64,000 nucleotides of DNA from Microvelia longipes (taxonomy: Eukaryota > Arthropoda > Insecta > Hemiptera > Veliidae), in NCBI GenBank assembly GCA_018340805.1, contig JACMZG010001913.1, positions 35,848,011 through 35,912,010 on the forward strand, read 5' to 3'. Below are positions 25,366-35,502 of the stretch, piece by piece. Each line of letters starts with the position of its first letter. Within the stretch, counting starts at the first letter, position 1. The position numbers were made by a program, and so were the translations under genes. The notes under the pieces are model-generated. The model was not told where the DNA came from and searched no databases. It saw only the letters and a list, made by a program, of their open reading frames with translations.

Positions 25366-25614
25366 CGCCTCCGTAGCCGAGGTCGTTAAGGCGTTAATCA
25401 TTACACAGACCTTTGACACCCACGGAGGTCTGAAGTTCGCATCCCAGGTTACGCTCTCAGTTTATAGAAGATTATTGTTTAGATAAAGTATCGCCAACTT
25501 TAGAATTCACTTTGAGAGTAACGGTTTCTACTACCACCCGAGGTGGTTCCCGCAGGGGTTATCCCTGATGAGCCGCAAGGCTCTATAGGGGCATTATTAT
25601 TATTATTATTCATT
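25366..25614 (+). mobile_element. tRNA-derived SINE, full-looking copy with (ATT)n tail
   Basis: The head 'gcctccgtagccgaggtcg' and 'ttaaggcg' resembles tRNA-Leu/Ser with an A box; 'gaagttcgcatcccagg' is the B-box region. The body has 'cgaggtggttcccgcagggg' and 'gagccgcaaggctc', and the 3' end is 'attattattatt', typical of LINE-driven priming. Other copies: 57073-57309 (-) and a head-only copy at 41850-41943 (-). The ORF crossing it (25543-25836) is chance. Confidence 0.8.
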
Positions 25615-26039
25615 CTTTTATCATCATTAGGAAATATTTTTCCCTGTTTGTACTTATTTCTTTTGCTAGCAAGTAAAATTCTCGAAAATGTTTCAAGTAA
25701 TATCCTTAGAGTAATTCTAATAACAACACGAGGTCGAGGGTTCGCTTATGTACATCGTTTAGTTCGAACGTCAAACGGTCCCGGCAATTTGTTAGAACTG
25801 GCTGGCTGGCTTCGACATTCAGTGATAAGAGGGTAGGTCATATTGATATGTTTTTAACTATAGTACGATACAAGGCTAAAATCAGTCGACAGGGTGGAAA
25901 AAATAGAATTGAGGAACCAATAATGACTCAAAGTTAGGCAGTTTCATATACATTTATGGATATAAGATAATTGTTGATTATAAAGATTTTATAGTTAAAA
26001 TATAAAATTAATTTATTTGGTTACAAAATTAGGGCCACG

Positions 26040-26160
26040 TTCTCTGTTTTGAGCCGACAGACGTGACACCGATCTCGGTGTCACGCTTAGGCTGCTCCAC
26101 GATAACTTCGCTTCGTAGCCACTGCTTTATTGATCGTCTTTGCTTCAAGCTATGAATGCA
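26040..26160 (+). other. GC-richer segment with GACACCGATCTCGGTGTC hairpin
   Basis: An 18-bp perfect inverted repeat at about 26066-26083 sits in a locally GC-richer stretch ('ctgctccacg', 'cgcttcgtagccactg'). No ORF. Function unknown; the surrounding 26160-27220 is AT-rich and featureless to me. Confidence 0.4.
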
Positions 26161-27339
26161 AAGATACAATTTTTATATTAGTCCGAGAATATTTGTCTAT
26201 ATTTTCAACTTTTAATATATTTTGAGTATAAAGTTTAAACAAATACTGGCGTGGAAAAAAACTTTCTGTATATTAAAATAAGTAAGTGGTTGTCACCCTA
26301 TTTGCCATTAAGTCCCCCCCTCCCCCTCCCTACTTTAGGTGGAAGCAATAGACTGAAATGAAACTTAAACCAATATGCTGAGAAAATAAACAAGGCAACT
26401 GGGTTTTTTAACTTTCTATTTGGCTCTATTTTTTTTTATTTTCTTCTTTCCATTTAAGTAAAATTTCTTTGCGGAGTTTTTATTTTAAACTTAGTAAGTT
26501 CAAAATTAATTTTTTTTCTCCTTTCAATGAATTTATAAAAGTTGGTGTTCGTTATATATGAAAAACGATATAATACTGTTGTATTTTTCATTTAAACCAT
26601 TAACTATATATATTGATCAAATTAGTTGAAGTATACTCAAATAAATATATTCCTTTGTGGAAAAATCAAATTGAAATTCTAAGTTGAATTATTCAATTTC
26701 CAGACACTAATTTATGAAAAAATAAATTCATCTCTTATTAAATTTGTTATTTGTTATTAATTTGTAAGCAGTTCGGGTTTTAAAGTACTCAATTAATTGG
26801 TAGGTACCTCTGTATAAGAGCAAATAAAAATTTTGAAACCTTGAAATCTGTTAATAAATTTTATTTTAGAATTTATTTGATTTTTTGATGGCATGAACCT
26901 TCCTTTCTTAAATAAAATTCCTTGATATTTATGAGTTCAAATAGCAATTTATTACTGTTATAACTATATTATTGTTTATTATCAATAAAAAGAAGCTTTT
27001 GTTGTTGAAACTTTATTACATCCTCATGCTGAAAGATGTATTAATATATTGTTTTCTAAATTAAAATAATAATATTTATTTATTTATAAATTACATGATT
27101 ACATAATAGTTTTTTTCAATTTTAGTAATTTTATAATTTATAAATTTATGTTTATTTTGATTCGTTTTTTGAAATACATTTTAAGATTTGATATGTTACT
27201 TTCATGTAACAAATGTTAACTTTTTAGCGAATTTTCATAATGAAAATGATGCTCATGAAAGGTTTTTCGAATGACAGAAGTAGAGAGGGTGAGTGGGACG
27301 GGAGGGGGGTCAATCATAGTATGACGTCATCACACATAA

Positions 27340-27612
27340 TAAATAAAGGAGGAATAAGTCTCTCCACAAAAATATATTTTTTTTATAGCAAAGCGCTTTC
27401 AACCTAACAAGAGGTCATCATCAGTGCTAGCCGTTGAATAAAGAAGAGGGTGATAGATGAGTCTTACAGATCAGATATCAAAGATATACTCTTGGTCTAT
27501 CTTTATTCCATATTTATTTTTTATTCAACGGCTAGATTGCCTCTTGTTAGGTTGAAAGCGCTTTGCTATAAAGAAATATATTTTTGTGGAGAGACTTCTT
27601 CCTCTTTTATTT
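27340..27612. mobile_element. fold-back element with Penelope-type hammerhead-like core
   Basis: Arms: 'aaggaggaataagtctctcc' and 'caaagcgctttcaacctaac' on the left, mirrored by 'gttaggttgaaagcgctttg' and 'ggagagacttcttcctc' on the right. Each arm is about 100 nt, around a diverged spacer. The left arm keeps the CTGATGATGACC block (minus strand); the right arm has lost it. Non-coding. Confidence 0.85.
27386..27427 (-). ncRNA. hammerhead-like motif, Penelope type
   Basis: On the minus strand: GCA-CTGATGA (27424-27418), a GACC...GGTT stem II, GAAA, then GC...GCT followed by A. This matches the compact type-I arrangement with a very short stem III described for Penelope-like retroelements. Not tested by folding. 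Confidence 0.5.
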
Positions 27613-27960
27613 AGATGAACTCCATTAACGCTCACCTTAGTTCTTGATGACACATAATTACTTATAAGGTGTTTTACTTTACGGTTGGCGTTGATTTATT
27701 ATACGGAATATTTTGAGGGTAGTAACGAAGAATAAAGAATACGAAACAACAGAAATGTGGACACGAAGCGGCCACAGGGAACCACTGGGAATGTTTGTGG
27801 GGCCATTATAGTGGGTTAATTAGGTCACACATATTTTATAAACGATATGGTTCGGGACATTAAAAAGGTTAATTTTTGTACCAAGTTTCATTTTGATCCA
27901 AGAAAGCGTTCAAAAGTTATCATGTCCCACAGAAGTGTCTAGGACACAAAAATTTCGTAT

Positions 27961-28037
27961 AATACTTATTATATTATATAATATATATATATATATATAT
28001 TATATATATAATATATATATATTATATATATATATCT
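27961..28037. repeat. (AT)n microsatellite
   Basis: An interrupted AT/TATA run. It is not directly flanked by a TTTAGCGAATTTCC end; a 'ttttagcgaattttcataa' end lies 730 bp to the left, at 27223. Confidence 0.9.
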
Positions 28038-28510
28038 GACTTAGTGGCAAGTTGTGGTACCTAAAAGATGATATCTTCAGCTTATAATAACCTATTTCGC
28101 TGAGTCATAAATAAAATAAAATGCTAATAGATTAACTATATTAATATTTGAAGGAGCTCAGGTTTCTTTGTTTATATTACGAAATTGATGGTATTTGATC
28201 AATGTTTATATCGAGATTGATTTACCCTCTCTAGTAATAATATCTGTATTTAGAACTAAAACGGCTATGTTAAACAGAAAGATTACAGGCGAACAAATGT
28301 AAATAACTATTTCACCGAGTTTACACATGTTAAAGTAGTCTGATACACCATTACAACTGAAACAATCAAATAAATATGTAAATATATGTTAATTATTAAA
28401 TTTTATACGTATGTTTTAGGTAATTTAACTTAAAAGATAACTGACACAGAATATTGTAAGTTACACTATCTTTATTTATATTCCTTTTATATATTATCTT
28501 AATATTTTTC

Positions 28511-28800
28511 AGTGGGCACGGATATTTTGGATTTTACTTACACAAAGTTGGGAAACATCAGTCTTCTGATTGTCTTTATTTCCTTGGTCTCACTGTCAAC
28601 GTAGAACATTTATTTTTTGATTGTACTAAATGGACCAACGAAAGACTATAACTAACCATGATATGTGGGTCTATCACAACCGACACCATAGTAAATGTCA
28701 TGCTGGAAAATGATCAATACATTTGCTGAAACCATCCCGCGAGCTAAAAAGTGGATTTAGATAATGTTATATAGGAGGACACTACTTCTACTACTATTAT
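28511..28800 (+). pseudogene. non-LTR retrotransposon ORF2 C-terminal relic, plus strand
   Basis: Reads SGHGYFGFYLHKVGKHQSS, then CLYFLG, VEHLFFDCTKWTNERL and, after a stop, TDTIVNVMLEND. This is the TGHG...C..C...H..F.C..W...R pattern at the end of R1/jockey-type ORF2. Two or more stops show decay. A run of (ATT)n at 28790-28810 looks like the 3' tail. It differs from the relics at 461-845 and 24798-25110. Confidence 0.8.
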
Positions 28801-29854
28801 TATTATTTTTTTATTTTATTTTTATTTATTTTTGTCCGGTTTTGGCGTTGGTTTTAGGCGTATTAAGTTTTCTTGCAACCTGGATTCTGGTCCTGGTTCC
28901 ACTATAAAACTTTGACAAAAAGGGGGAGATAGGGTAAGACGGGAGGGAGCCGGACGGCTCAAGATAAGATATACGGTTCCAGGCTAGGTTCAAGGGGTTT
29001 CGCGGAGTGAGTTTTAGTTGGTATGAGGCAGACCTTAAGTCCAACACTTTTGACAGACCGCTGTCTTCCTGCGTAAATGCATTTTTCTCTCTTTTCTTGG
29101 TAACATTTTTCCCGCAAGAAAAATGTTACCAAAAACACTATCTTAATTATTAAATAAATGGTTTGTTTTTAAACAAAATATCAAAGAAGAAAATATAAAA
29201 ATACAGGCCTTCGGCCCGTAGCCGATATAGAAACCTTCTTTTATCATTTCCTTATAATCCAGGAACCGGACCTAAAAAAATGTGACTCATTTTGTACTAC
29301 TTCAAATCATTTTTGTCTGAAAATATACCTTAAATTATGAAGAAAAAACATAGTCTGCCTATCCAGAGTGGAGCCTTTCATATGATTGCGCATGCTCAAA
29401 ATTTTAGAAAAAAGCTCAAATTTCAGTTTTTTTAAAATAAGTGGTTCCCTGTGGGTCGTGTGCAGAACATGAATAGAACATTATTTAAGGCGATAAAATG
29501 TTCTATAATACGAGTGTTAAATTATCAAAATCGGATAACTACAACCAAAGTTATGGCTCTTAAAAAAAAATGAATAAATGTTCAATTTATGCAAAGTCAG
29601 CGAATTTGTTTGAAAAGATATTGACTTTTTGTGCATTTTTTGGCCATTTAACAAATGTCATAACTTTAGTATTATTTGTCCGATTTTGACGAAAAAACAC
29701 TCGTTTTATAGGAAAATTTAATCAGCTTTAAAGAAAATTCTCTTTGTGTTTTGCACACGACCTACAGGGAACCACTTATTACAAGAAAACTGGAAGTTGA
29801 GCGATTTTTTAATATTTTGAGCGAGCGCATTTATACAGGGTGGAACATTTCAGA

Positions 29855-31820
29855 TGCACACCCCCTGCTAAAATGGTTAAAAATGGAGATAGAGAGTCGG
29901 AAAAAGTCCACCCCTAGGTAATCGACCTCAGTGACCTCAAATATGTCATTATTTTTTCGGTAACTATTTGGCAAATATGGTAATTTTATTACCCGAAATG
30001 GTAATTCCTTGTTAACTTTAAAAAGTTAAATTAAGCATACCATGATATGAACATTTTTGAAAACTACATTATGTTTTGAGAAATTTGATACCAATATCAT
30101 AAAATTCCGGTAATTTTTCTACGACCTATTGTGTAACATACATACACACTTTTATTCTTGAAAATTGCCATATTTTTGGAACAACAAAATGCACACCCCC
30201 TGCTAAAATGGTTAAAAATGGAGATAGAGAGTCGGAAAAAGTCTCCACCCCTAGGTAATCGACCTCAGTGACCTCAAATATGTCATTATTTTTTCGGTAA
30301 CTATTTGGCAAATATGGTAATTTTATTACCCGAAATGGTAATTCCTCGTTAACTTTAAAAAGTTAAATTGGAGCATACCATGATATGAACATTTTTGAAA
30401 ACTACATTATGTTTTGAGAAATTTGATACCAATATCATAAAATTCCGGTAATTTTTCTACGACCTATTGTGTAACATACATACACACTTTTATTCTTGAA
30501 AATTGCCATATTTTTGGAACAACAAAATGCACACCCCTGCTAAAATGGTTAAAAATGGAGATAGAGAGTCGGGAAAAGTCTCCACCCCTAGGTAATCGAC
30601 CTCAGTGACCTCAAATATGTCATTATTTTTTTCGGTAACTATTTGGCAAATATGGTAATTTTATTACCCGAAATGGTAATTCCTCGTTAACTTTAAAAAG
30701 TTAAATTGGAGCATACCATGATATGAACATTTTTAAAAACTACATTATGTTTTGAGAAATTTGATACCAATATCATAAAATTCCGGTAATTTTTCTACGA
30801 CCTATTGTGTAACATACATACACACTTTTATTCTTGAAAATTGCCATATTTTTGGAACAACAAAATGCACACCCCTGCTAAAATGGTTAAAAATGGAGAT
30901 AGAGAGTCGGAAAAGTCTCCACCCCTAGGTAATCGACCTCAGTGACCTCAAATATGTCATTATTTTTTTTCGGTAACTATTTGGCAAATATGGTAATTTT
31001 ATTACCCAAAATGGTAATTCCTCGTTAACTTTAAAAAGTTAAATTGGAGCATACCATGATATGAACATTTTTGAAAACTACATTATGTTTTGAGAAATTT
31101 GATACCAATATCATAAAATTCCGGTAATTTTTCTACGACCTATTGTGTAACATACATACACACTTTTATTCTTGAAAATTGCCATATTTTTGGAACAACA
31201 AAATGCACACCCCTGCTAAAATGGTTAAAAATGGAGATAGAGAGTCGGGAAAAGTCTCCACCCCTAGGTAATCGACCTCAGTGACCTCAAATATATTTTT
31301 TTTTTCGGTAACTATTTGGCAAATATGGTAATTTTATTACCCGAAATGGTAATTCCTCGTTAACTTTAAAAAGTTAAATTGAAGCATACCATGATATGAA
31401 CATTTTTAAAAACTACATTATGTTTTGAGAAATTTGATACCAATATCATAAAATTCCGGTAATTTTTCTACGACCTATTGTGTAACATACATACACACTT
31501 TTATTCTTGAAAATTGCCATATTTTTGGAACAACAAAATGCACACCCCTGCTAAAATGGTTAAAAATGGAGATAGAGAGTCGGGAAAAGTCTCCACCCCT
31601 AGGTAATCGACCTCAGTGACCTCAAATATGTCATTTTTTTTTCGGTAACTATTTGGCAAATATGGTAATTTTATTACCCGAAATGGTAATTCCTCGGTAA
31701 CTTTAAAAAGTTAAATTGGAGCATACAATGAACAATTTTGAAAACTACATATGTTCTGAGAAATTTGATACCAATATTATAAATTCCGGTAATTTTTCTA
31801 CGACCTATTGTGTAACATAC
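29855..31820 (+). repeat. 338-bp satellite array, six units
   Basis: Unit starts ('gcacacccc') fall at 29855, 30191, 30529, 30867, 31205 and 31540, giving steps of 335-338 bp. Units are nearly identical apart from T-run lengths and single changes. Two more inverted partial units are at 32245-32690. A predicted ORF here is only a frame through the unit. Confidence 0.93.
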
Positions 31821-31839
31821 ATTCATAGCAGATAGAGTA

Positions 31840-32245
31840 ATAGATTAGAGAGTTAGAAATAAGTTTTTTAATAGATTATTTGGGAAGGGGGGGGGTTATA
31901 GATAGATTGATATTTGAGATAGATTAGATAGTTATGAATACTTTTTGAGTAGATTTGGGGGGGGGGAGTAGATAGATGTCATATTTGACATAGATTAGAT
32001 ATTTATAAATTATTTTTTGTATAGATTTAGGGGGGGGGAGTACATAGATGTCATATTTGAGATAGATTAGATAGTTATAAATTAGTTTTTGAATAGATTT
32101 GGGGAGGGAGTAGATAGATGTGATATTTGAGATAGATTAGATAGTTATAAATTAGTTTTTGAAGAGATTTGGGTGGGGGGGGGGTGTAGATAGATGTGAT
32201 ATTTGAGATAGATTAGATAGTTATAAATTAGTTTTTGAATAGATA
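31840..32245 (+). repeat. about 68-bp G-tract repeat array
   Basis: Five or six units of 'gatagattagatagttataa', 'attagtttttgaatagattt' and a run of 8-12 G. It sits exactly between the direct 338-bp array and its inverted copies. Confidence 0.85.
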
Positions 32246-33810
32246 GTTACCGAAAAAATAATGACATATTTGAGGTCACTGAGGTCGATTACCTAGGGGT
32301 GGAGACTTTTTCCGACTCTCTATCTCCATTTTTAACCATTTTAGCATGGGGTGTGCATTTTGTTGTTCCAAAAATATGGCAATTTTCAAGAATAAAGTGT
32401 GTATGTATGTTACACAATAGGTCGTAGAAAAATTACCGGAATTTTATGATATTGGTATCAAATTTCTCAAAACATAATGTAGTTTTCAAAAATGTTCATA
32501 TCATGGTATGCTTCAATTTAACTTTTTAAAGTTAACAAGGAATTACCATTTCGGGTAATAAAATTACCATATTTGCCAAATAGTTACCGAAAAAAATAAT
32601 AACATATTTGAGGTCACTGAGGTCGATTACCTAGGGGTGGAGACTTTTTCCGACTCTCTATCTCCATTTTTAACCATTTTAGCAGGTGTGCATCTGAAAT
32701 GTTCCACCCTGTATAAAGGACTCCACTCTGGATAGGCGTACTATGCTTTTCCTTTATAATTTAAGGTATATTTTCAGAAAAATTTGGTTTCAAATAGTAC
32801 AAAATGAGTCACATTTTAGATCTGGCTCTTGGACTAATAGTTACGCCATAGATTAAATCTTCTGTGCTTAATTCTTGTCGAAACCTAGATTTATTGTTAC
32901 TAATTATTTTATTTGACTCGATAAAGTTAATCAGTCTGCATTTAACTCTTGTTTCAAAATGCTTAGATAAAGTTAGAAGGAGAGAAATAAGTCTATAATT
33001 TGTGAAGTTTTTGGATAATTTTTAATACCGTCGATAAACAATATACTTCAGTATCATAATTAGTTCAAATTTTTATCAAATAACTTGAAAAAGTTTTTTT
33101 ATATCCGAGGTACCCTGTACTTGATTTTTTAACTTATATTCCACTATATTATTGTTTTTTTAAGTTGGTTAAAAGTGTTGAAATATTATCAGTTCCCTAA
33201 TTTGTATTTTTCTTTCGGGTTGAAAAAAAACTTGATTGTCTATACAAAGTAAACACAATAAGTTTAAGGAAACAAAGTTTGGGAAAAAATCTTAATATTT
33301 TTCTTTAGCTTTATAAAAATCTTAGAATAAAGGCAAAGATAATCATAAATTTCACTTGAATTGTGCTTCCCATTGCTGTTTTATCTTTAACCGCTCAACT
33401 TTGTTTTGGCTAATAAAACAAATTTGAGTTATGAAACTATTATTTTTGTTCTTTTATTTGCTTGGTTTATTTTGTTAAATAAAGATGGGGGCCAGTTTTT
33501 AACGCAAATGGCTATAATTATAAAAAACTATTTTACTTTTCTTCATTTATACCGTAGTTATATTGGAGAAGAATTGTGTTAGCAAAAAAATCCGAAATTT
33601 GGGCTTTTCTTAAATTAACCGTTTTAGTGTTTTATATTAAGACCTGAACTTAGTTACAACTTGATTGTCATTAAGTTGTCTGTATGTCACAGTATAATTG
33701 TGCGGAGACACCTTGGAAAAGTAACAAGCAAAATGCAATGCTACATCTGGGAACTGTTCCATCATTTGACATTCCTCATCATTAATGGCTCGACATAATG
33801 CCATGTCCCA

Positions 33811-33851
33811 CTCTGCTTCGTTACGTCTAACTCATCAGGGCCCCGACAGAG
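33811..33851 (-). ncRNA. hammerhead-like motif, copy 2 (one core base changed)
   Basis: Same layout as 19023-19063 on the minus strand, with stem II GTTA/TAAC and loop GACG, but GAAG replaces GAAA. That turns the A-U pair closing stem III into G-U. Stem I is GG-GG-CC. Confidence 0.5.
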
Positions 33852-33958
33852 CCTGTACTCACTCTGACCTTTAATTTATTCCGTAGAATATAATGTAAAG
33901 TACTTACTAGAGACTTAATTATTCTTCGGAATTAATTGAAGGTCAGAGTGAGTTCAGG

Positions 33959-33999
33959 CTCTGTCGGCGTCCTGATGAGTTAGACGTAACGAAACAGAG
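33959..33999 (+). ncRNA. hammerhead-like motif, copy 3 (complete core)
   Basis: CTCTGT at 33959-33964 pairs with ACAGAG at 33994-33999 (stem III). The cleavage triplet GTC is 33963-33965, the short stem I 33966-33971, CTGATGA 33972-33978, the stem II hairpin GTTAGACGTAAC 33979-33990 and GAAA 33991-33994. Every conserved base of the catalytic core is present. Confidence 0.6.
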
Positions 34000-34649
34000 T
34001 GGGACATGACATTATGTCGAGCCATCAATGATGACGAATGTCGAATGATGGAACAGTTCCCAGATGGAGCATTGCAAGTTGCATGTACATTTTCTAGGTG
34101 TCAACTATTCATGTTTTGCAAAACTCGGTAGTATCAAATTATATTTGTCTATATGTGTGTGTGTATCTGTGATTATCTTATCTTCCAGTGTATTTATGCT
34201 AATACGTTGAAACTTGCTACAAAACCAGTCTTTAGTTTCGTTAAATTATTTTCAGGAAAATATTTTCTAATGGCATCATTAATTGGCAATTATATCTCAA
34301 TTATACAAAAATTTCGTAAGACGCAGACATTTTTTTGATAGATTTGAGATTAAAAATGCGTGTAGTCATAATAAGACCAAAATGTGTGCTTAGTTACATT
34401 TCATCATCAGCATTGGTACAATTTCTATCGAATAACTTGTTTACTTTTCTTAAACAAATTGCAAAAAATCGGAAAATGATCTAATAATTAATTTTTTTGA
34501 GGAGAAGTAGGTACAAAATTATAAATAACATAATTTTGCCGAGCTTTTGATGTAATTTTATCTTTTACAAGGCTTAAAATAATAAATAATCACTGAATAC
34601 AGTTACATGGTTGTTTAGATAGATGTTTGGAAAACAACTAGAGTAACAG

Positions 34650-34820
34650 AAAAAAGAATCGGGTTCGCGGTACCTCGGAACTTTTCCTCATCACATTGGA
34701 TTCGCTACGCTCATCTATAGAAATACAGTTCCCCAAGTTTGTTCTGCAATATGCCTTCGGACACGCTTCGCTTGTCCACAGATCATACAAGTCATTAAAT
34801 GTATACTGAAACACGACTTC
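34650..34820 (+). repeat. dispersed 'ggtacctcgg' repeat, copy 3
   Basis: Starts 'atcgggttcgcggtacctcgg' and has 'ttggattcgctacgctcatc' and 'ggacacgcttcgcttgtcc'. It lies about 300 bp downstream (in gene direction) of the dpr exon at 35105-35241. Confidence 0.7.
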
Positions 34821-35104
34821 GGTCTTATACATATTTAGATATTAATTAATAAAAAAAAAATATTTTTTAATATTTGCTTTAAGCAATTAAAAAAAATTGT
34901 CCATAGATTTAAAGCTAAGCAATGCCACGTTATAGGATATTTTGAATATCTGCCCAAAAAAAATATGCCATGCGAAGTGACCGCAATTGTAAATCAAATT
35001 CTTTGATCCAAATATTTTTTACCTGAAAATATGAAGATTCCCTACTTAATTTAAATGGTTAAATAAGTAAACACAAACCATTCCTGGATAAAGAAAATTA
35101 TTAC

Positions 35105-35241
35105 CTGTAATAACAGCAACGGTGACTGATGTTTTGGCCATATCTCCCAGTGTACAGCTGTAATTGCCAGAATCACTCGGACGTACATTTGCCACAAACA
35201 GCTGGCTGTTAGCTCCGTCAGCTGTTATATCTGTCTTGACG
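35105..35241 (-). CDS. dpr: dpr-family Ig protein, exon encoding second half of Ig2
   Basis: Encodes SVKTDITADGANSQLFVAN, then RPSDSGNYSC and TVAVITG: strands D-G of an Ig domain with the D-x-G-x-Y-x-C motif and its F-strand Cys; N-Y-S is a possible N-glycosylation site. The acceptor is gattacag|C; that C completes the Ser codon begun by AG at the end of the previous exon. The donor is ACAG|gtaata (phase 1), so the gene continues downstream. In dpr proteins a short, hydrophobic or GPI-type tail follows; I could not find that exon. The length (137 nt) and position fit the standard dpr exon layout. Dpr proteins sit on neuron surfaces and pair with DIP receptors in synaptic matching (family knowledge). 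Confidence 0.92.
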
Positions 35242-35502
35242 CTGTAATCAAAAAATATATTTTCCACCTGTAAACCTTTAGAATGTAACATAGAAATGAC
35301 GCCGTAAAATCCTTGGAAAAATAGATTTTAGCTAAAGTAGCTAAATTCTCGCAAAAAATAGCGTTTGACTTGGTCATCCATAGTTTTTATAGACACAACC
35401 TTATTAGTTTTATTGTGAACCATATGCCTGCCAGAGTTCGATCCTAGTTGTGGCGAAGTCCTCAAGGGAATGACCTAAGGGTTCTTAGGTCATTCTTAGG
35501 GT

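Larger units (their letters stand above)
29270..32825. repeat. large nested inverted region
   Basis: The outer arms share 'atgtgactcattttgtacta' (about 29280) with its reverse complement near 32800, and 'ggtatattttcaga'/'tctgaaaatatacc', and 'ctatccagagtggag'/'ctccactctggatag'. Inside the left arm is a second inverted pair (29386-29830; 'agtggttccctgt' with 'acagggaaccact'). Inside that lies a third unit starting 'acagggtggaacatttcaga' at 29836 and ending with its mirror at about 32705. Insertion within insertion is the simplest reading. Confidence 0.85.
33680..34140. mobile_element. double (head-to-head) copy of the hammerhead MITE
   Basis: The two arms (33690-33870 and 33940-34110) are reverse complements through 'gggaactgttccatc', 'cgacataatg', the hammerhead core and 'cctgaactcactctgacctt'-like sequence; the centre is near 33905. 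Each arm alone matches 18898-19150. One arm's ribozyme core is intact and the other has one core change. Confidence 0.85.

Noticed and set aside
25543..25836. 97-codon plus-strand ORF with Leu run
   Set aside because: The Leu run is the SINE's (ATT)n tail; start lies in the SINE body.
30126..30311. 61-codon ORF in the 338-bp array
   Set aside because: Frame is broken in neighbouring units by 1-2 base indels, so not under coding constraint.
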